A stretch of DNA of 64,000 nt from Nesterenkonia populi (GCF_007994735.1 NZ_VOIL01000001.1:1178001-1242000); one strand, 5' to 3'. Shown: positions 27,461 to 36,240, counted from the first letter of the stretch. Numbers and translations are program-made. Notes: generated from the sequence alone by a model not told the origin.

Positions 27461-28374
27461 GCCAGCTCCCGTACATGCTCCGGGAGACCGCCGGCTCCCT
27501 GCGAAAGAACGTCGCCATGGTGGCCTCCGTCGTCCTGGTCACCTTCATCTCTCTGAGCTTCGTCGGCGCCGCCGCGCTGATGCAGCTGCAGGTCAACCAG
27601 ATGACCGAAGACTTCCATGACCGGCTGGAGGTCAGCGTCTTCCTCTGCACAGACGCCTCCACGGAGGCGAACTGTCCCACCGGGGCGGTCACCGGCGAGC
27701 AGCAGGAGACCATCGAAGAGATGCTCGACGACGGCGCCGCCAGCCAGTACGTGGAGTCCTGGCGCTACGAATCCCAGGAGGAGGCGCTCGAGAACTTCGT
27801 CGAGGGGCGGGAGGAGAGCGTGCGCGCCGCCTCCCTGACCCCTGAGGACATGCCCGAGTCCTACCGGATCACCCTCGTCGACGCCGAGGAGCATCCGATC
27901 CTCAGCGAGCTCTTCGCCGGGGTCCCCGGGGTGGAGAACGTCGCTGACCAGCAGGAGGTCCTCGACCAGATCTTCGGCATTCTCAACGGCCTCACCCTGG
28001 TCGTCGTGATCATCGCCGCGGTGATGATCCTGTGCACCGTGCTGCTCGTCTCCACCACCATCCGGCTCTCTGCCTTCAGCCGGCGCCGCGAGACCTCCAT
28101 CATGCGGATGGTCGGGGCCTCCAAATCGATGATCCGCACCCCCTTTCTCTTCGAAGGGATCATCGCCGCCGTCTTCGGCTCCCTGCTGGCCTGCGCCGCG
28201 ACCTGGGTGATCGCCGAGTTCCTCCTCGGCCAATGGCTTCCCACCCAGGTCACCGGGATCCTCTTCATCACCGGGATGGACTCCTTCGTGATCATGCCCG
28301 GCCTGGTGCTGGCAGCTGCGAGCCTCGCCGGCCTCTCATCCTGGATCACAGTCCGGCGCTACCTGCGGGTGTGA
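27457..28374 (+). CDS. ftsX: Cell division protein FtsX
   Basis: FtsX is the membrane partner of FtsE. The 305-residue protein has an N-terminal helix (about 21-48), a large extracellular loop (about 50-175) containing a Cys pair (FLCTDASTEANCP), then three helices (about 183-210, 230-255, 275-295). This is the standard FtsX topology. Overlap with ftsE indicates coupled translation. Confidence 0.93.
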   Translation: MSQLPYMLRETAGSLRKNVAMVASVVLVTFISLSFVGAAALMQLQVNQMTEDFHDRLEVSVFLCTDASTEANCPTGAVTGEQQETIEEMLDDGAASQYVESWRYESQEEALENFVEGREESVRAASLTPEDMPESYRITLVDAEEHPILSELFAGVPGVENVADQQEVLDQIFGILNGLTLVVVIIAAVMILCTVLLVSTTIRLSAFSRRRETSIMRMVGASKSMIRTPFLFEGIIAAVFGSLLACAATWVIAEFLLGQWLPTQVTGILFITGMDSFVIMPGLVLAAASLAGLSSWITVRRYLRV

Positions 28375-28390
28375 GCATTGACGACGTCGG

Positions 28391-28396
28391 TATAGT
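28391..28396 (+). promoter_or_regulatory. Candidate -10 for smpB
   Basis: TATAGT preceded by GG lies 47 bases upstream of smpB, in the short gap after ftsX. A TTGACG at 28378-28383 is too close to act as its -35. Confidence 0.35.
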
Positions 28397-28442
28397 GGTC
28401 TCCTGTCCTTTTGCCGCGCCCGAGCGTCCTAGGAGGTGACCT

Positions 28443-28961
28443 GTGGGCAAATCCAGCAGCTCAGTGAAGAAGAAGAAACGCAATGAGCGCGACCCCAACA
28501 ACCACATGGTCGCCCAGAACCGGAAAGCCCGGCACGACTACGAGATTCTCGACAAGTACGAGGCCGGCCTGGTGCTGACCGGCACCGAGGTGAAGTCTCT
28601 CCGTGAGGGGCAGGCCTCCCTGGCAGACGGATTCGCGGCCTTCGACCGCAGCAACGAGCTGTGGCTGGAGCAGGTGCACATCCCCGAGTACCTCAACGGG
28701 ACGTGGACCAATCATTCCTCCCGCCGCAAGCGGAAGCTGCTGCTGCACGGCAAGGAACTCATCAAAATCTCCCGGCAGATCGAATCGCCCGGTCTGACGA
28801 TCGTTCCGCTGAGCCTGTACTTCAAGGACGGCCGGGCGAAGGTCGAGATCGGCGTCGCCCGGGGCAAGCGCGAGTTCGACAAGCGCCAGACGCTGCGTGA
28901 GAAGCAGGACGCCCGCGAGGCTCAGCGCGAGATGCGCATCCGGAACCGCACAGCGGCATAG
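28443..28961 (+). CDS. smpB: SsrA-binding protein SmpB
   Basis: SmpB binds tmRNA and delivers it to stalled ribosomes for trans-translation. It has the OB-fold signature [31 protein letters not shown], the [12 protein letters not shown] segment, and the basic C-terminal tail [14 protein letters not shown]. At 172 residues it is slightly long because of a Lys/Ser-rich N-terminus. AGGAGG precedes GTG 28443. Its RNA partner ssrA is about 4.4 kb downstream (33315-33689). Confidence 0.95.
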   Translation: MGKSSSSVKKKKRNERDPNNHMVAQNRKARHDYEILDKYEAGLVLTGTEVKSLREGQASLADGFAAFDRSNELWLEQVHIPEYLNGTWTNHSSRRKRKLLLHGKELIKISRQIESPGLTIVPLSLYFKDGRAKVEIGVARGKREFDKRQTLREKQDAREAQREMRIRNRTAA

Positions 28962-28976
28962 GCCGCCTCTCAGCGA

Positions 28977-29016
28977 AGAAGAGGGAGCACTCCCACAATG
29001 GAGTGCTCCCTCTTCT
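28977..29016. terminator. Bidirectional terminator after smpB
   Basis: AGAAGAGGGAGCACTCC and GGAGTGCTCCCTCTTCT form a perfect 17-base-pair stem with a 6-base loop, between the convergent smpB and small membrane-protein genes. Confidence 0.9.
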
Positions 29017-29050
29017 GCTGTCTTGGGGCGCGGGGCCTCGTGCCTCTCGG

Positions 29051-29473
29051 TCAGCCGATCAGGCCGACGATGTAGGCGATGAAGAAGAACAGCACCAGCA
29101 CGACGATCGCGACGATCGCGCCGACCAGGACGGTATTGGACTTGGGCGGCTGAGACGGCGCCTGGTTCGGGGGAGTTGCGGTGGCGGAGTTCGACTCCGG
29201 GGGCGTCTCGCCGGGAGCCGGGCTGGTCTCCGTGACAGGCTCAGCGGCCGGATCCGGGTCAGCGTTGGGGTTGCGGGCAGTGTCGTTCCGGCCGTAGCGC
29301 TCCCCGCTGGGGCCGCTCCGGCCAGCCTCAGCGGCGGTCTCCTGCGGGGCAGGTGCGGGGTTCTCGGTGCGGCGGCCGCCGTCGTCCTGCGTGTCCGCGG
29401 GGATGGGGCCGCCGGGGGCTGCGGGGTCCGTGCCCTGCTGGTGCTCAGGCGTGTTCTGAGGGTTCGTGCTCAT
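29051..29473 (-). CDS. Small Pro-rich protein with C-terminal membrane anchor
   Basis: The 140-residue protein has a hydrophilic Pro/Glu/Thr/Ser-rich region (1-110) and one C-terminal membrane helix (about 114-137, VLVGAIVAIVVLVLFFFIAYIVGLIG). The stretch GTDPAAPGGPIPADTQ faintly recalls actinobacterial DUF6480 proteins; this is not certain. I chose ATG 29473 because the upstream part of the frame lacks protein character. Function is unknown. Confidence 0.65.
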   Translation of the reverse strand: MSTNPQNTPEHQQGTDPAAPGGPIPADTQDDGGRRTENPAPAPQETAAEAGRSGPSGERYGRNDTARNPNADPDPAAEPVTETSPAPGETPPESNSATATPPNQAPSQPPKSNTVLVGAIVAIVVLVLFFFIAYIVGLIG

Positions 29474-29570
29474 TGCTCGGCTCACCTCTTCGTCATAGTT
29501 CGCGTGGCCCCAGGGTAAGTGCAGGAAACTCCAGGTCAGGTCGACAGATCCTCCACGCGGGGTGTGAATC

Positions 29571-30680
29571 TCACCGTGGCTGGCCGAACAGTTCGTCGAT
29601 GGTGCGCTGCTGGGTCTCCACAATGGAGGCCGACGCGGTGTCCAGCCGCTCGGAAGCCATGTCGGCCTGGTGCCAGAACGGGTAGGCCAGGCCTGGGCGC
29701 CCGGCGTCGTCGATCTCGCGGGCGTCCTCCTCCGTGAGCTCCACCTCGGAGCAGCCGAGGAGGTCCTCCAGCTGATCCGTATTCCGGGCAGCGACGGCCA
29801 CGTTGTGCACACCGGGCCGCCCGAGCAGCCACGCGAGGATCACCTGCGGGATCGTGGCGCCGCGGCGCTGGGCGACGGCGTCGAGCACGTCCACGACGTC
29901 GTAGAGCCTCTCCCAGTCGCTGATCCGCATCTCCACGCCGGGCCCGTCCTTCATGCGGGCAGGGGACTCGGGCTGCTGACCACGGCGGTACTTGCCGGTG
30001 AGCAGACCCATGCCCAGCGGCGACCAGGGCTGGGAGGAGATCCCGGAGTCGAGCCCGGAGGGAATCATCTCGTACTCGGCCTCCCGGGCGTAGGGGGAGT
30101 AGTGGATCTGCTGGGAGACGGGCTTCACGAACCCGTTGGCCTCGCAGACCCGCAGGGCCTTCTGCAGCTGCCAGCCGGTGTAGTTGGAGACCCCGTAGTA
30201 CCGGATGGTGCCTTCTCGGACCAGGGCGTCCATTGTTTCGAGGGTCTCTTCGAGCGGAGTCTCACCGTCCCAGTGGTGCAGGTAGTAGAGGTCGATGTGG
30301 TCCCGCCCCAGGCGCCGCAGGGATCGCTGGACTTCGCGGCGGAGATGCCAGCGGGAGGCGCCTCCGCCGTTGGGCTCGTCGCCGATCACCATGCGGCCCT
30401 TAGTGGTGAGGAGGAAGTCCTCCGGGCTCTCCAGCTTCTGCAGGGCGCCTCCGACCACCTCCTCGGCCACCCCGGCGCCGTAGAGGTTGGCCGTGTCGAT
30501 GAGGTTGATTCCGGCGTCGCGGGCCCGGTTCAGCTGCCGGGCTGCCCCGTCGGCGTCGAGGTCGCCCATGTGGGTGAGCTCTTCGCCGCGGCCGAATGTC
30601 AGGGTGCCCAGGGCAAGTGGGCTGACACGCAGCCCGCACGTGGGGGAGAGAGGGCGGTAGAAGGGTTCGAGGGCGGTCAT
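29571..30680 (-). CDS. Aldo/keto reductase
   Basis: A 369-residue NADPH-dependent aldo/keto reductase of the TIM-barrel superfamily. The catalytic set is visible: Asp and Tyr in IDTANLYGAGVAEEVVGGAL, Lys in LLTTKGRM and His in YYLHHWD. The C-terminal cofactor region VAARNTDQLEDLLG is present. ATG 30680 has AGGAGGAG just upstream, so the longer open frame to 30857 is not used. It is divergent from terC. The substrate is unknown. Confidence 0.9.
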   Translation of the reverse strand: MTALEPFYRPLSPTCGLRVSPLALGTLTFGRGEELTHMGDLDADGAARQLNRARDAGINLIDTANLYGAGVAEEVVGGALQKLESPEDFLLTTKGRMVIGDEPNGGGASRWHLRREVQRSLRRLGRDHIDLYYLHHWDGETPLEETLETMDALVREGTIRYYGVSNYTGWQLQKALRVCEANGFVKPVSQQIHYSPYAREAEYEMIPSGLDSGISSQPWSPLGMGLLTGKYRRGQQPESPARMKDGPGVEMRISDWERLYDVVDVLDAVAQRRGATIPQVILAWLLGRPGVHNVAVAARNTDQLEDLLGCSEVELTEEDAREIDDAGRPGLAYPFWHQADMASERLDTASASIVETQQRTIDELFGQPR

Positions 30681-30791
30681 GTGCTCCTCCTGGTGCGCAT
30701 CGGTGCCTTCGCTGTCAGTCCACCACTCCACACCCGGACCCTGGGAAGAAGCTCCAGCGTCGGTCACAGAAGTCTCGGCGGGGGGAGGGAG

Positions 30792-30797
30792 TATACT
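30792..30797 (+). promoter_or_regulatory. -10 element for the riboswitch-terC transcript
   Basis: TATACT at 30792-30797 predicts a transcription start near A30804, one base before the first paired base of the riboswitch P1 stem. The -35 is not obvious. Confidence 0.55.
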
Positions 30798-30804
30798 CAG
30801 GCCA

Positions 30805-30910
30805 GCGAGGGAGTATCCCTGAAGCGCTGCGGACGCCAGCACGCGGATGCCATTCATCCGCCGGACGCAGCGGCCGGTACGGCTGCGGCCTGCTCGGCGG
30901 AGAGACTCGC
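30805..30910 (+). promoter_or_regulatory. Probable yybP-ykoY manganese riboswitch upstream of terC
   Basis: P1 is GCGAG (30805-30809) with CTCGC (30906-30910). Directly inside P1 are GGAGTA on the 5' side and GGAGAGAC spanning the 3' side, resembling the Mn2+-binding loops of yybP-ykoY RNAs (GGGGAGUA and AAGAC). CGCTGCG (30825-30831) pairs with CGCAGCG (30866-30872), enclosing GCGGATG/CATCCGC (30843-30861). A CGACGA/TCGTCG hairpin just before the ribosome site may be the expression platform. This RNA family commonly precedes TerC-type Mn exporters. Confidence 0.6.
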
Positions 30911-30952
30911 GACGATCATCGTTTCGTCGTGAGCTCGAAAGGACTCCCCGCC

Positions 30953-31987
30953 ATGGACATCCCCGTATGGGTATGGCTTCTCACCTTCGCTGCAGTTGCT
31001 GCGCTGCTGCTTTTCGACTTCTTCGCCCATGTTCGTCACGATCATGAGCCGAGTCTGCGGGAGGCTGCGCTGTGGAGCGGCGGGTACATCGGTCTGGGAG
31101 TCGCCTTCGGAGCGGTTCTGCTCCCTTTTCTCGGACCCGAGGCGACCGTCACCTACTATGCGGGCTACATCACGGAGAAGGCCTTGTCCGTGGACAACCT
31201 GTTCGTGTTCTTGGTGATCATTTCGAGCTTCGGCGTTCCCCGGCGGCTCCAGCAGCGGGTGCTGCTCTTCGGCATTGCGCTGGCCATGGTGGTCCGGACT
31301 GTGTTCATCCTGCTGGGCGCAGGCCTGATCGAGGCTTTCAGCGGGGCCTTCTATGTCTTCGGCGCCCTCTTGGTGCTCACGGCAGCCAATATGCTGCGCC
31401 GGGAGCTGGCCGGAGCGCCACGGGGCGGTGATCAGGGCGAGAGCGGGGTGGTGCGAGTCCTGCGGCGCCTGGTGCCCATGGTGGAGCACTATGACGATCA
31501 TCGTCTGACGACGTGGACGAACGGCAGGCGCGTGGCGACCCCGATGCTGCTCGTCATGCTGGCCATCGGCGGAACGGACCTTCTCTTTGCCCTGGACTCC
31601 ATTCCCGCCATCTACGGGCTGACCCAGGAGCCCTTCATCGTCTTCGCTGCCACTGCGTTCTCACTGATGGGGCTGCGCCAGCTGTACTTCCTCATCGATG
31701 GCCTGGTCCGGCGCCTGGTCTTCCTCTCCTACGGGCTGACCGTCATTCTGGGCTTCATCGGCGCGAAGCTGATTCTCCACGCTTTGGGGGAGAACAGCCT
31801 GCCCTTCATCAATGCAGGCCAGCCGGTCCCCGTGCCGCAGGTGAGCACGACGACGTCGCTGCTGGTGATCCTCGGCGTCCTGGCGGTGACGGTGGTCGCC
31901 TCGCTGATGCTGACGCGCAGGAGGGGCCAGCGCCGAACAGGGGCGCCGGAGGGTGCGGGGAGTCTGGCTGAGATCACGAAGGAATGA
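30953..31987 (+). CDS. TerC family membrane protein (probable Mn2+ exporter)
   Basis: A 344-residue polytopic membrane protein with the TerC signatures ITEKALSVDNLFVFLVI and GGTDLLFALDSIPAIYG. These carry the acidic residues thought to handle metal. Seven or more hydrophobic helices can be seen. Start ATG 30953 has AAAGGA 9 bases upstream; the GTG at 30929 lacks this. TerC/Alx proteins export Mn2+, which fits the riboswitch-like leader just upstream. Confidence 0.9.
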   Translation: MDIPVWVWLLTFAAVAALLLFDFFAHVRHDHEPSLREAALWSGGYIGLGVAFGAVLLPFLGPEATVTYYAGYITEKALSVDNLFVFLVIISSFGVPRRLQQRVLLFGIALAMVVRTVFILLGAGLIEAFSGAFYVFGALLVLTAANMLRRELAGAPRGGDQGESGVVRVLRRLVPMVEHYDDHRLTTWTNGRRVATPMLLVMLAIGGTDLLFALDSIPAIYGLTQEPFIVFAATAFSLMGLRQLYFLIDGLVRRLVFLSYGLTVILGFIGAKLILHALGENSLPFINAGQPVPVPQVSTTTSLLVILGVLAVTVVASLMLTRRRGQRRTGAPEGAGSLAEITKE

Positions 31988-32143
31988 GAGGAGACCAGCT
32001 CGGCGATCCGGGTCTTCCGTCCCAGCTCTTCGGCCTCAAGAGGGACGGTGGCAGAATGGAATAGGCACAGAGTTCTGATGCGGACGTGCCTGCGTGCTGC
32101 CTGTGATGGGCGCAGCAGGCCATTAGCTCGAGGAGACACGTTC

Positions 32144-33187
32144 ATGAAAGCACTCCAGTACGTCACTGTCGGCCGAGCCCCGGAAATCCGGGAGGTGCCC
32201 ACGCCTGAGCCGGGTCCCGGAGAGGTGCGCCTGCGGGTCACTGCCGCCGGGGCCTGCCATTCGGACAGCTTCGTGATGAGCCTCTCCGAGAAGGAGTACG
32301 AGACATTCGGGTACCCGCTGCCGATGACTCTGGGCCATGAGGGAGTGGGCGTGGTGGATGCTCTGGGCGAGGGCACCACCGGCGTGGAGATCGGTGAGGC
32401 CGTGGCGGTATATGGGCCGCATGGCTGCGGCCGCTGCCATTCCTGCTCCCAGGGCCTCGAGAACTACTGCCCGCATGCCGCGGAGATGGGCATTGTGCCC
32501 CCGGGCCTGGGCGCCGACGGTGCGATGGCGGAGTACATGATTGTCTCCGACACCCGGCTGCTGCTGCCGCTGGGGGACCTGGACCCCGTCCAGAGCGTGG
32601 CGCTGACCGATGCTGGGCTCACTCCTTATCACGCCATCAAAGGCTCATTGGACCTGCTGGTTCCGGGAAGCGTCGCGGTGGTCATCGGGGTGGGCGGCCT
32701 AGGGCACATCGCCGTGCAGCTGCTGCGCCGCCTGACCTCTGCCACTGTGGTGGCGCTGGACATCAGTGAGAGCAAGCTGGAGTTTGCTCGCGAGGTGGGT
32801 GCGCACTACGCCTACCTGTCCGACGTCGGCGCCGCTGACGCGCTGCGCCGGGAGGCCAGCTCCGAGCCGGTGACGGCCGTGTTCGATTTTGTGACCAACG
32901 ATGCTGTCATGAAGATCATCGATGCGATGAGCGGTCCTCGCACGGACATAGTGCTGGTGGGCGCTGGCGCGGTGTCCCGGCCGGTAGGCCTGCTCGGACA
33001 GCCTTTCGGCTCCACCGTGCGTGCCCCCTACTGGGGGTCCCGGCCGGAGCTGATGGAAGTGATCGAACTGGCCCGGAGCGGGCAGCTCACCGTGGACACT
33101 GAGCAGTTCAGCCTCGACGAGGGCCCCGAGGCCTACCGCAAGCTGCACGACGGCGAACTGCGCGGACGTGCGGTGATCGTGCCCTAG
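32144..33187 (+). CDS. Zinc-dependent alcohol dehydrogenase
   Basis: A 347-residue medium-chain NAD(P)-dependent alcohol dehydrogenase. The catalytic zinc ligands lie in GACHSD and GHEGVG, and the structural zinc site is CGRCHSCSQGLENYC. The nucleotide-binding motif is VIGVGGLGHIAVQLL. GAGGAG precedes ATG 32144, supporting this start over the longer open frame from 32048. The 156 bases upstream, after terC, contain no recognizable gene. Its substrate is not predictable. Confidence 0.92.
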   Translation: MKALQYVTVGRAPEIREVPTPEPGPGEVRLRVTAAGACHSDSFVMSLSEKEYETFGYPLPMTLGHEGVGVVDALGEGTTGVEIGEAVAVYGPHGCGRCHSCSQGLENYCPHAAEMGIVPPGLGADGAMAEYMIVSDTRLLLPLGDLDPVQSVALTDAGLTPYHAIKGSLDLLVPGSVAVVIGVGGLGHIAVQLLRRLTSATVVALDISESKLEFAREVGAHYAYLSDVGAADALRREASSEPVTAVFDFVTNDAVMKIIDAMSGPRTDIVLVGAGAVSRPVGLLGQPFGSTVRAPYWGSRPELMEVIELARSGQLTVDTEQFSLDEGPEAYRKLHDGELRGRAVIVP

Positions 33188-33258
33188 ATTCTCGGCTGCA
33201 GGCTCCGCCGCTGCGACGTCGGGGCAGGCACTCACATTTTTGTGACCTGCAGACGCAG

Positions 33259-33293
33259 AAAGGCCGAGCAGCATCATAAGCTGCTCGGCCTTT
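33259..33293. terminator. Bidirectional terminator between adh and ssrA
   Basis: AAAGGCCGAGCAGC and GCTGCTCGGCCTTT form a perfect 14-base-pair stem with a 7-base loop, ending in AAA/TTT on the two strands. It serves the convergent alcohol dehydrogenase and tmRNA genes. Confidence 0.88.
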
Positions 33294-33314
33294 CCGGCGC
33301 CCTGGAGGCTTTGG

Positions 33315-33689
33315 GGTGGAGACGGCGGGAATCGAACCCGCGTCCGATCTGGATTTGCATGGGCTTCTACGTGTGTAGTCAGCTCATCGCATCTCGACCT
33401 CAGGCGTCACACTGACGAGCGCCTGAGCAGGTCCAGCCGCATGAATTGTCGGAATCGGACCCTGCGGCCAGGTCCTCATCCCAGTGGCTATCTAGCTGAT
33501 GCCAGACACTGAGTCGACAGCAAACTCAGGCTGACAGACTCGCGGTCGCTGCTATCAGGCAGCGAGGGCGAAGTCAGTGCGCTTAGATTCGGCACTTATT
33601 GGGGTGCACAAGCGGTTTTAACGTGGTCACCTGGCATCCACGACACGCTTCCCCATGCTCAACTCAGATCGTCGAAACCGATCGTCCCC
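33315..33689 (-). ncRNA. ssrA: Transfer-messenger RNA (tmRNA, ssrA)
   Basis: On the minus strand the RNA starts GGGGACG (33689 down) and ends CGTCTCC plus ACC (33324-33315). The two ends form the tRNA-like acceptor stem with one G-U pair. The T-arm GCGGGTTCGATTCCCGC is next to the 3' end, and the 5' GGTTTCGAC is typical of tmRNA. An internal frame (33593-33555) reads AESKRTDFALAA then TGA, the degradation tag of Micrococcaceae type. It rescues stalled ribosomes together with SmpB. Confidence 0.95.
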
Positions 33690-33696
33690 TTATGGA

Positions 33697-33702
33697 GTTA
33701 TC
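33697..33702 (-). promoter_or_regulatory. Candidate -10 of ssrA
   Basis: On the minus strand GATAAC is followed 7 bases later by the GGGGACG 5' end of tmRNA, the right distance for a transcription start there. Confidence 0.45.
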
Positions 33703-33711
33703 AAACTCAGT

Positions 33712-33727
33712 CCCCGCATCTGCGGGG
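33712..33727 (-). terminator. Hairpin after the crcB pair
   Basis: CCCCGC-ATCT-GCGGGG lies about 60 bases beyond the last gene of the metal/fluoride operon and just upstream of ssrA. On the minus strand it is followed by a weak T-containing stretch. Confidence 0.45.
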
Positions 33728-33787
33728 TCCATCACCATAGAACAACCACCTGCCGTGCCGCAACATTCCCGGCCCCGGCAACGCTGG

Positions 33788-34138
33788 CTATGCGGTGAGC
33801 AGCAAACCGGCGGCTGCTGCTGCGAACCCTGCTCCTGCGTGGGCCAGCCAGAGGCCGGCGGCGGCCCAGCGGCTCCCGTCCAACCAGAGCTGGGCTGAGC
33901 GCAGCGACACCGTCGCGAACGTGGTCAGAGCACCCAGCAGGCCCGCGGCGAGGATCGTCGTCGTCGGCTGCCCAGGTCCTGCCGCTGAGACCAGCAGTCC
34001 GTACAGCAGCCCCAGCCCGAAGCAGCCCAGCACGTTGGCTGCCAGCAGACCGCCGGGCAGAAACCGGTCCAGCAGGTAGCGTGACACCGCGCCGACAGCT
34101 CCGCCGGCAGCCACCCCGAGCACGACGACGCCGCTCAT
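33788..34138 (-). CDS. crcB: Fluoride channel subunit CrcB (copy 1)
   Basis: A 116-residue Fluc/CrcB protein with four hydrophobic helices. The family motifs GGAVGAVSRYLLD, NVLGCFGLGLLYG and GALTTFATVSL (with the Phe-box region) are visible. It exports toxic fluoride passively. It overlaps the second crcB by 4 bases, so the pair likely forms the heterodimeric type of channel seen in Gram-positive bacteria. It is the last gene of the operon beginning at 37960. Confidence 0.9.
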   Translation of the reverse strand: MSGVVVLGVAAGGAVGAVSRYLLDRFLPGGLLAANVLGCFGLGLLYGLLVSAAGPGQPTTTILAAGLLGALTTFATVSLRSAQLWLDGSRWAAAGLWLAHAGAGFAAAAAGLLLTA

Positions 34139-34653
34139 CCCTTCACCTCCGGCAGGGAGCCGGTGTCCAGCGCCTCCGGCCAGGCGGGGTCACTCGCAGC
34201 AGCCTCTGGCTGATCCTCGCAGTCCATCGCCGTACAGCCGAAGACGGCCCCGCCCAAAGTGATGCCGAAGCCAGCCGCGGCGGTGCCGAACAGGATCGAA
34301 ATCAGAAGATAGGCGAGCATCTCCGGGGCGCCCGGGGGAGAGATCTGTCCAGCTCCCAGGGACGGGTCGCCCAGCAGCGACGGCGCCGCCGCCAGCATCA
34401 CCGCGGACAGTGTGGTGAAGGAGCCCAGCAGGCCCGTGCCCAGCACCGGCATCACCCAGTCAGCGGCCCGGCGCGCACGCACCGTGCCCACCAGTATTCC
34501 GAGCAGGCCCGAGCCAGCAATGTTGATCGCGAAAGTAGTCCAGGGGAAGCGCATGCTCTCCTCGTCGAGGATCTGCCCGGCCGCCAGCCGCAGCAGGGCG
34601 CCCGCCGCCCCCGCCGCAGCCACGGCAGCAACCAGTCCCGCCCCGCGCATCAT
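34135..34653 (-). CDS. crcB: Fluoride channel subunit CrcB (copy 2)
   Basis: A 172-residue CrcB homolog with GAAGALLRLAAG, WTTFAINIAGSGLLGILVG and GLLGSFTTLSAVM. It is longer than copy 1 because of a loop (about 113-130) and a C-terminal acidic tail of about 30 residues (CEDQPEAAASDPAWPEAL) that is unusual for the family. Both ends overlap neighbours by 4 bases. Confidence 0.88.
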   Translation of the reverse strand: MMRGAGLVAAVAAAGAAGALLRLAAGQILDEESMRFPWTTFAINIAGSGLLGILVGTVRARRAADWVMPVLGTGLLGSFTTLSAVMLAAAPSLLGDPSLGAGQISPPGAPEMLAYLLISILFGTAAAGFGITLGGAVFGCTAMDCEDQPEAAASDPAWPEALDTGSLPEVKG

Positions 34654-35348
34654 GAGGCGGTGCTCACCCGCACCGCATGCGCCACATCGTGGGGGACCGC
34701 GAAATCCTCACGCCCAGCGCCGGCAAGCACGACGTCGCCGTCGCGAGCCTCCAGCACCCGCACGGAGGAGCCGATGGTGACCTGCTGCTCGGCGAGGACC
34801 CGCAGCGCCTCCGGGACCGCATCGTCGACCTGCTCCACCACCGCCTCCGCAGGGCCGGGGAGCTGGCAGAGCCGGGTGGTCTCCGGGTAGTGCATGGTCA
34901 GGTCCTTGGCAGGGATCGGGTCGCCGTGCGGGTCTGAGGCGGGGCGCCCCAGCCGCCTGTCCAACCGGTCCACAAAGACCTCAGAGACGGCGTGCTCCAG
35001 ACGCTCAGCCTCATCGTGCACCTCGTCCCAGCCGTAGCCGAGCTCGTTGACCAGCCACGTCTCGATCAGCCGGTGCCGGCGGACCATCGCCAGCGCCAGC
35101 CGGCGCCCTTCAGGGGTGAGACGAATGGGTGCGTAGGGCTGATGGTCCACCAGGCCCAGCTCCGCCATCTTCTTGATCATCAGGGTCACCGACGGGTTCG
35201 AGACCCCGAGCTTCTTCGCAAGCGCGCTCGCGGTGACATCCGCGCCCTCCCACTCGGCGATCCCATAGATAGTCTTCGCGTAGTCCTCCACACTGGTGGT
35301 GGCGGCGGGGGCGTGCGTGGACTGGCCCTGGGCGGAGGTGCGCGGCAT
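34650..35348 (-). CDS. DtxR/MntR family metal-dependent repressor
   Basis: A 232-residue iron- or manganese-dependent regulator. The N-terminal winged helix (VEDYAKTIYGI ... TASALAKKLGVSNPSVTLMIKKMAELGLV) is followed by the dimerization/metal region RRHRLIETWLVNELGYGWDEVHDEAERLEHAVSE. A C-terminal FeoA/SH3-like domain (about 150-228) completes it. It is encoded inside the operon whose promoter holds a matching palindrome (37975-37990). A manganese sensor is likely because the adjacent binding protein has Mn-type ligands. Confidence 0.9.
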   Translation of the reverse strand: MPRTSAQGQSTHAPAATTSVEDYAKTIYGIAEWEGADVTASALAKKLGVSNPSVTLMIKKMAELGLVDHQPYAPIRLTPEGRRLALAMVRRHRLIETWLVNELGYGWDEVHDEAERLEHAVSEVFVDRLDRRLGRPASDPHGDPIPAKDLTMHYPETTRLCQLPGPAEAVVEQVDDAVPEALRVLAEQQVTIGSSVRVLEARDGDVVLAGAGREDFAVPHDVAHAVRVSTAS

Positions 35349-35358
35349 GTGTGGGATT

Positions 35359-36240
35359 CTACTCGGAGCCCTGAGCCTGCGGCGGGTGCCCCAGGCGTGC
35401 AGGCCGGCGGCTCAGCAGCCGGCCGAGAGGCGAACGTCCTCTGCTGACCGCCAGGGCCAGCACGAACTGAGCACTGGCGGCCAGCACGATGGACCCCCCA
35501 GTGGAGACATCGAGCCAGTAGCTGACGTAGACGCCAATCACCGCGGCGATCGCGCCCACCGCGGTGGAGATCATCAGCATGCTGGTGAAGCGCTTGGCCA
35601 CCAGGAAGCCGGTGGCTCCCGGAATCACCAGGACCGCGACCACCAGGATCACGCCCAGGGTCTGCAGTGCGGTGACCGTCGTGAGCGCCAGCAGCACCAG
35701 CAGGGTCCCGGTCAGCACGCTCACCGGCAGGCCGATGGTGCGGGCGTAGGTGGGGTCGAAGGCCACCAGGGTGAAGTCCCGGCGCTTGACCAGCAGCACC
35801 AGCGCAGACAGTGCGCCCAATGCCGCCACCTGGTAAAGGTCTGCGCGGGAGGTGCCCAGCACGTTGCCGAACAGGATGTGCTGCAGGTGGGTCGACGTCG
35901 TCACCGTCGAGATCAGCACCAGCCCCGTGGCGAACAGGGAGGTGAAGACGACTCCGATGGTGGTGTCCCGCTTCAGCCGGGTGGTGCGCCCCAGCCCGCC
36001 GATCAGCGCCACCGCCAGCAGCCCGAACACGAACGCCCCCACGCCCAGAGGGATGCCGAGGATGAACGCGACCACCACCCCGGGCAGGAGCGAGTTCGCC
36101 ACCGCCTCGCCCATCAGTGACCAGCCCATCAGCACCAGCCAGGCCGAGAGCATCCCGCACACCGCGCAGGCGATGATCGCGACCATCAGCGCGTTCTGCA
36201 TGAACGGGTACTGCAATGGTGTGAGCACAGCATCGATCAT
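35359..36240 (-). CDS. Metal ABC transporter permease (Mn-type, ABC-3 family)
   Basis: A 293-residue integral membrane protein of the ZnuB/MntB family. Eight or so helices are visible. Conserved stretches include WSLMGEAVANSLLPGVVVAFILGIPLG and LGVILVVAVLVIPGATGFLVAKRF. It overlaps the ATPase gene by 4 bases and precedes the repressor gene by 10 bases. With the adjacent ATPase and lipoprotein it forms a complete high-affinity metal importer. Confidence 0.92.
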   Translation of the reverse strand: MIDAVLTPLQYPFMQNALMVAIIACAVCGMLSAWLVLMGWSLMGEAVANSLLPGVVVAFILGIPLGVGAFVFGLLAVALIGGLGRTTRLKRDTTIGVVFTSLFATGLVLISTVTTSTHLQHILFGNVLGTSRADLYQVAALGALSALVLLVKRRDFTLVAFDPTYARTIGLPVSVLTGTLLVLLALTTVTALQTLGVILVVAVLVIPGATGFLVAKRFTSMLMISTAVGAIAAVIGVYVSYWLDVSTGGSIVLAASAQFVLALAVSRGRSPLGRLLSRRPARLGHPPQAQGSE

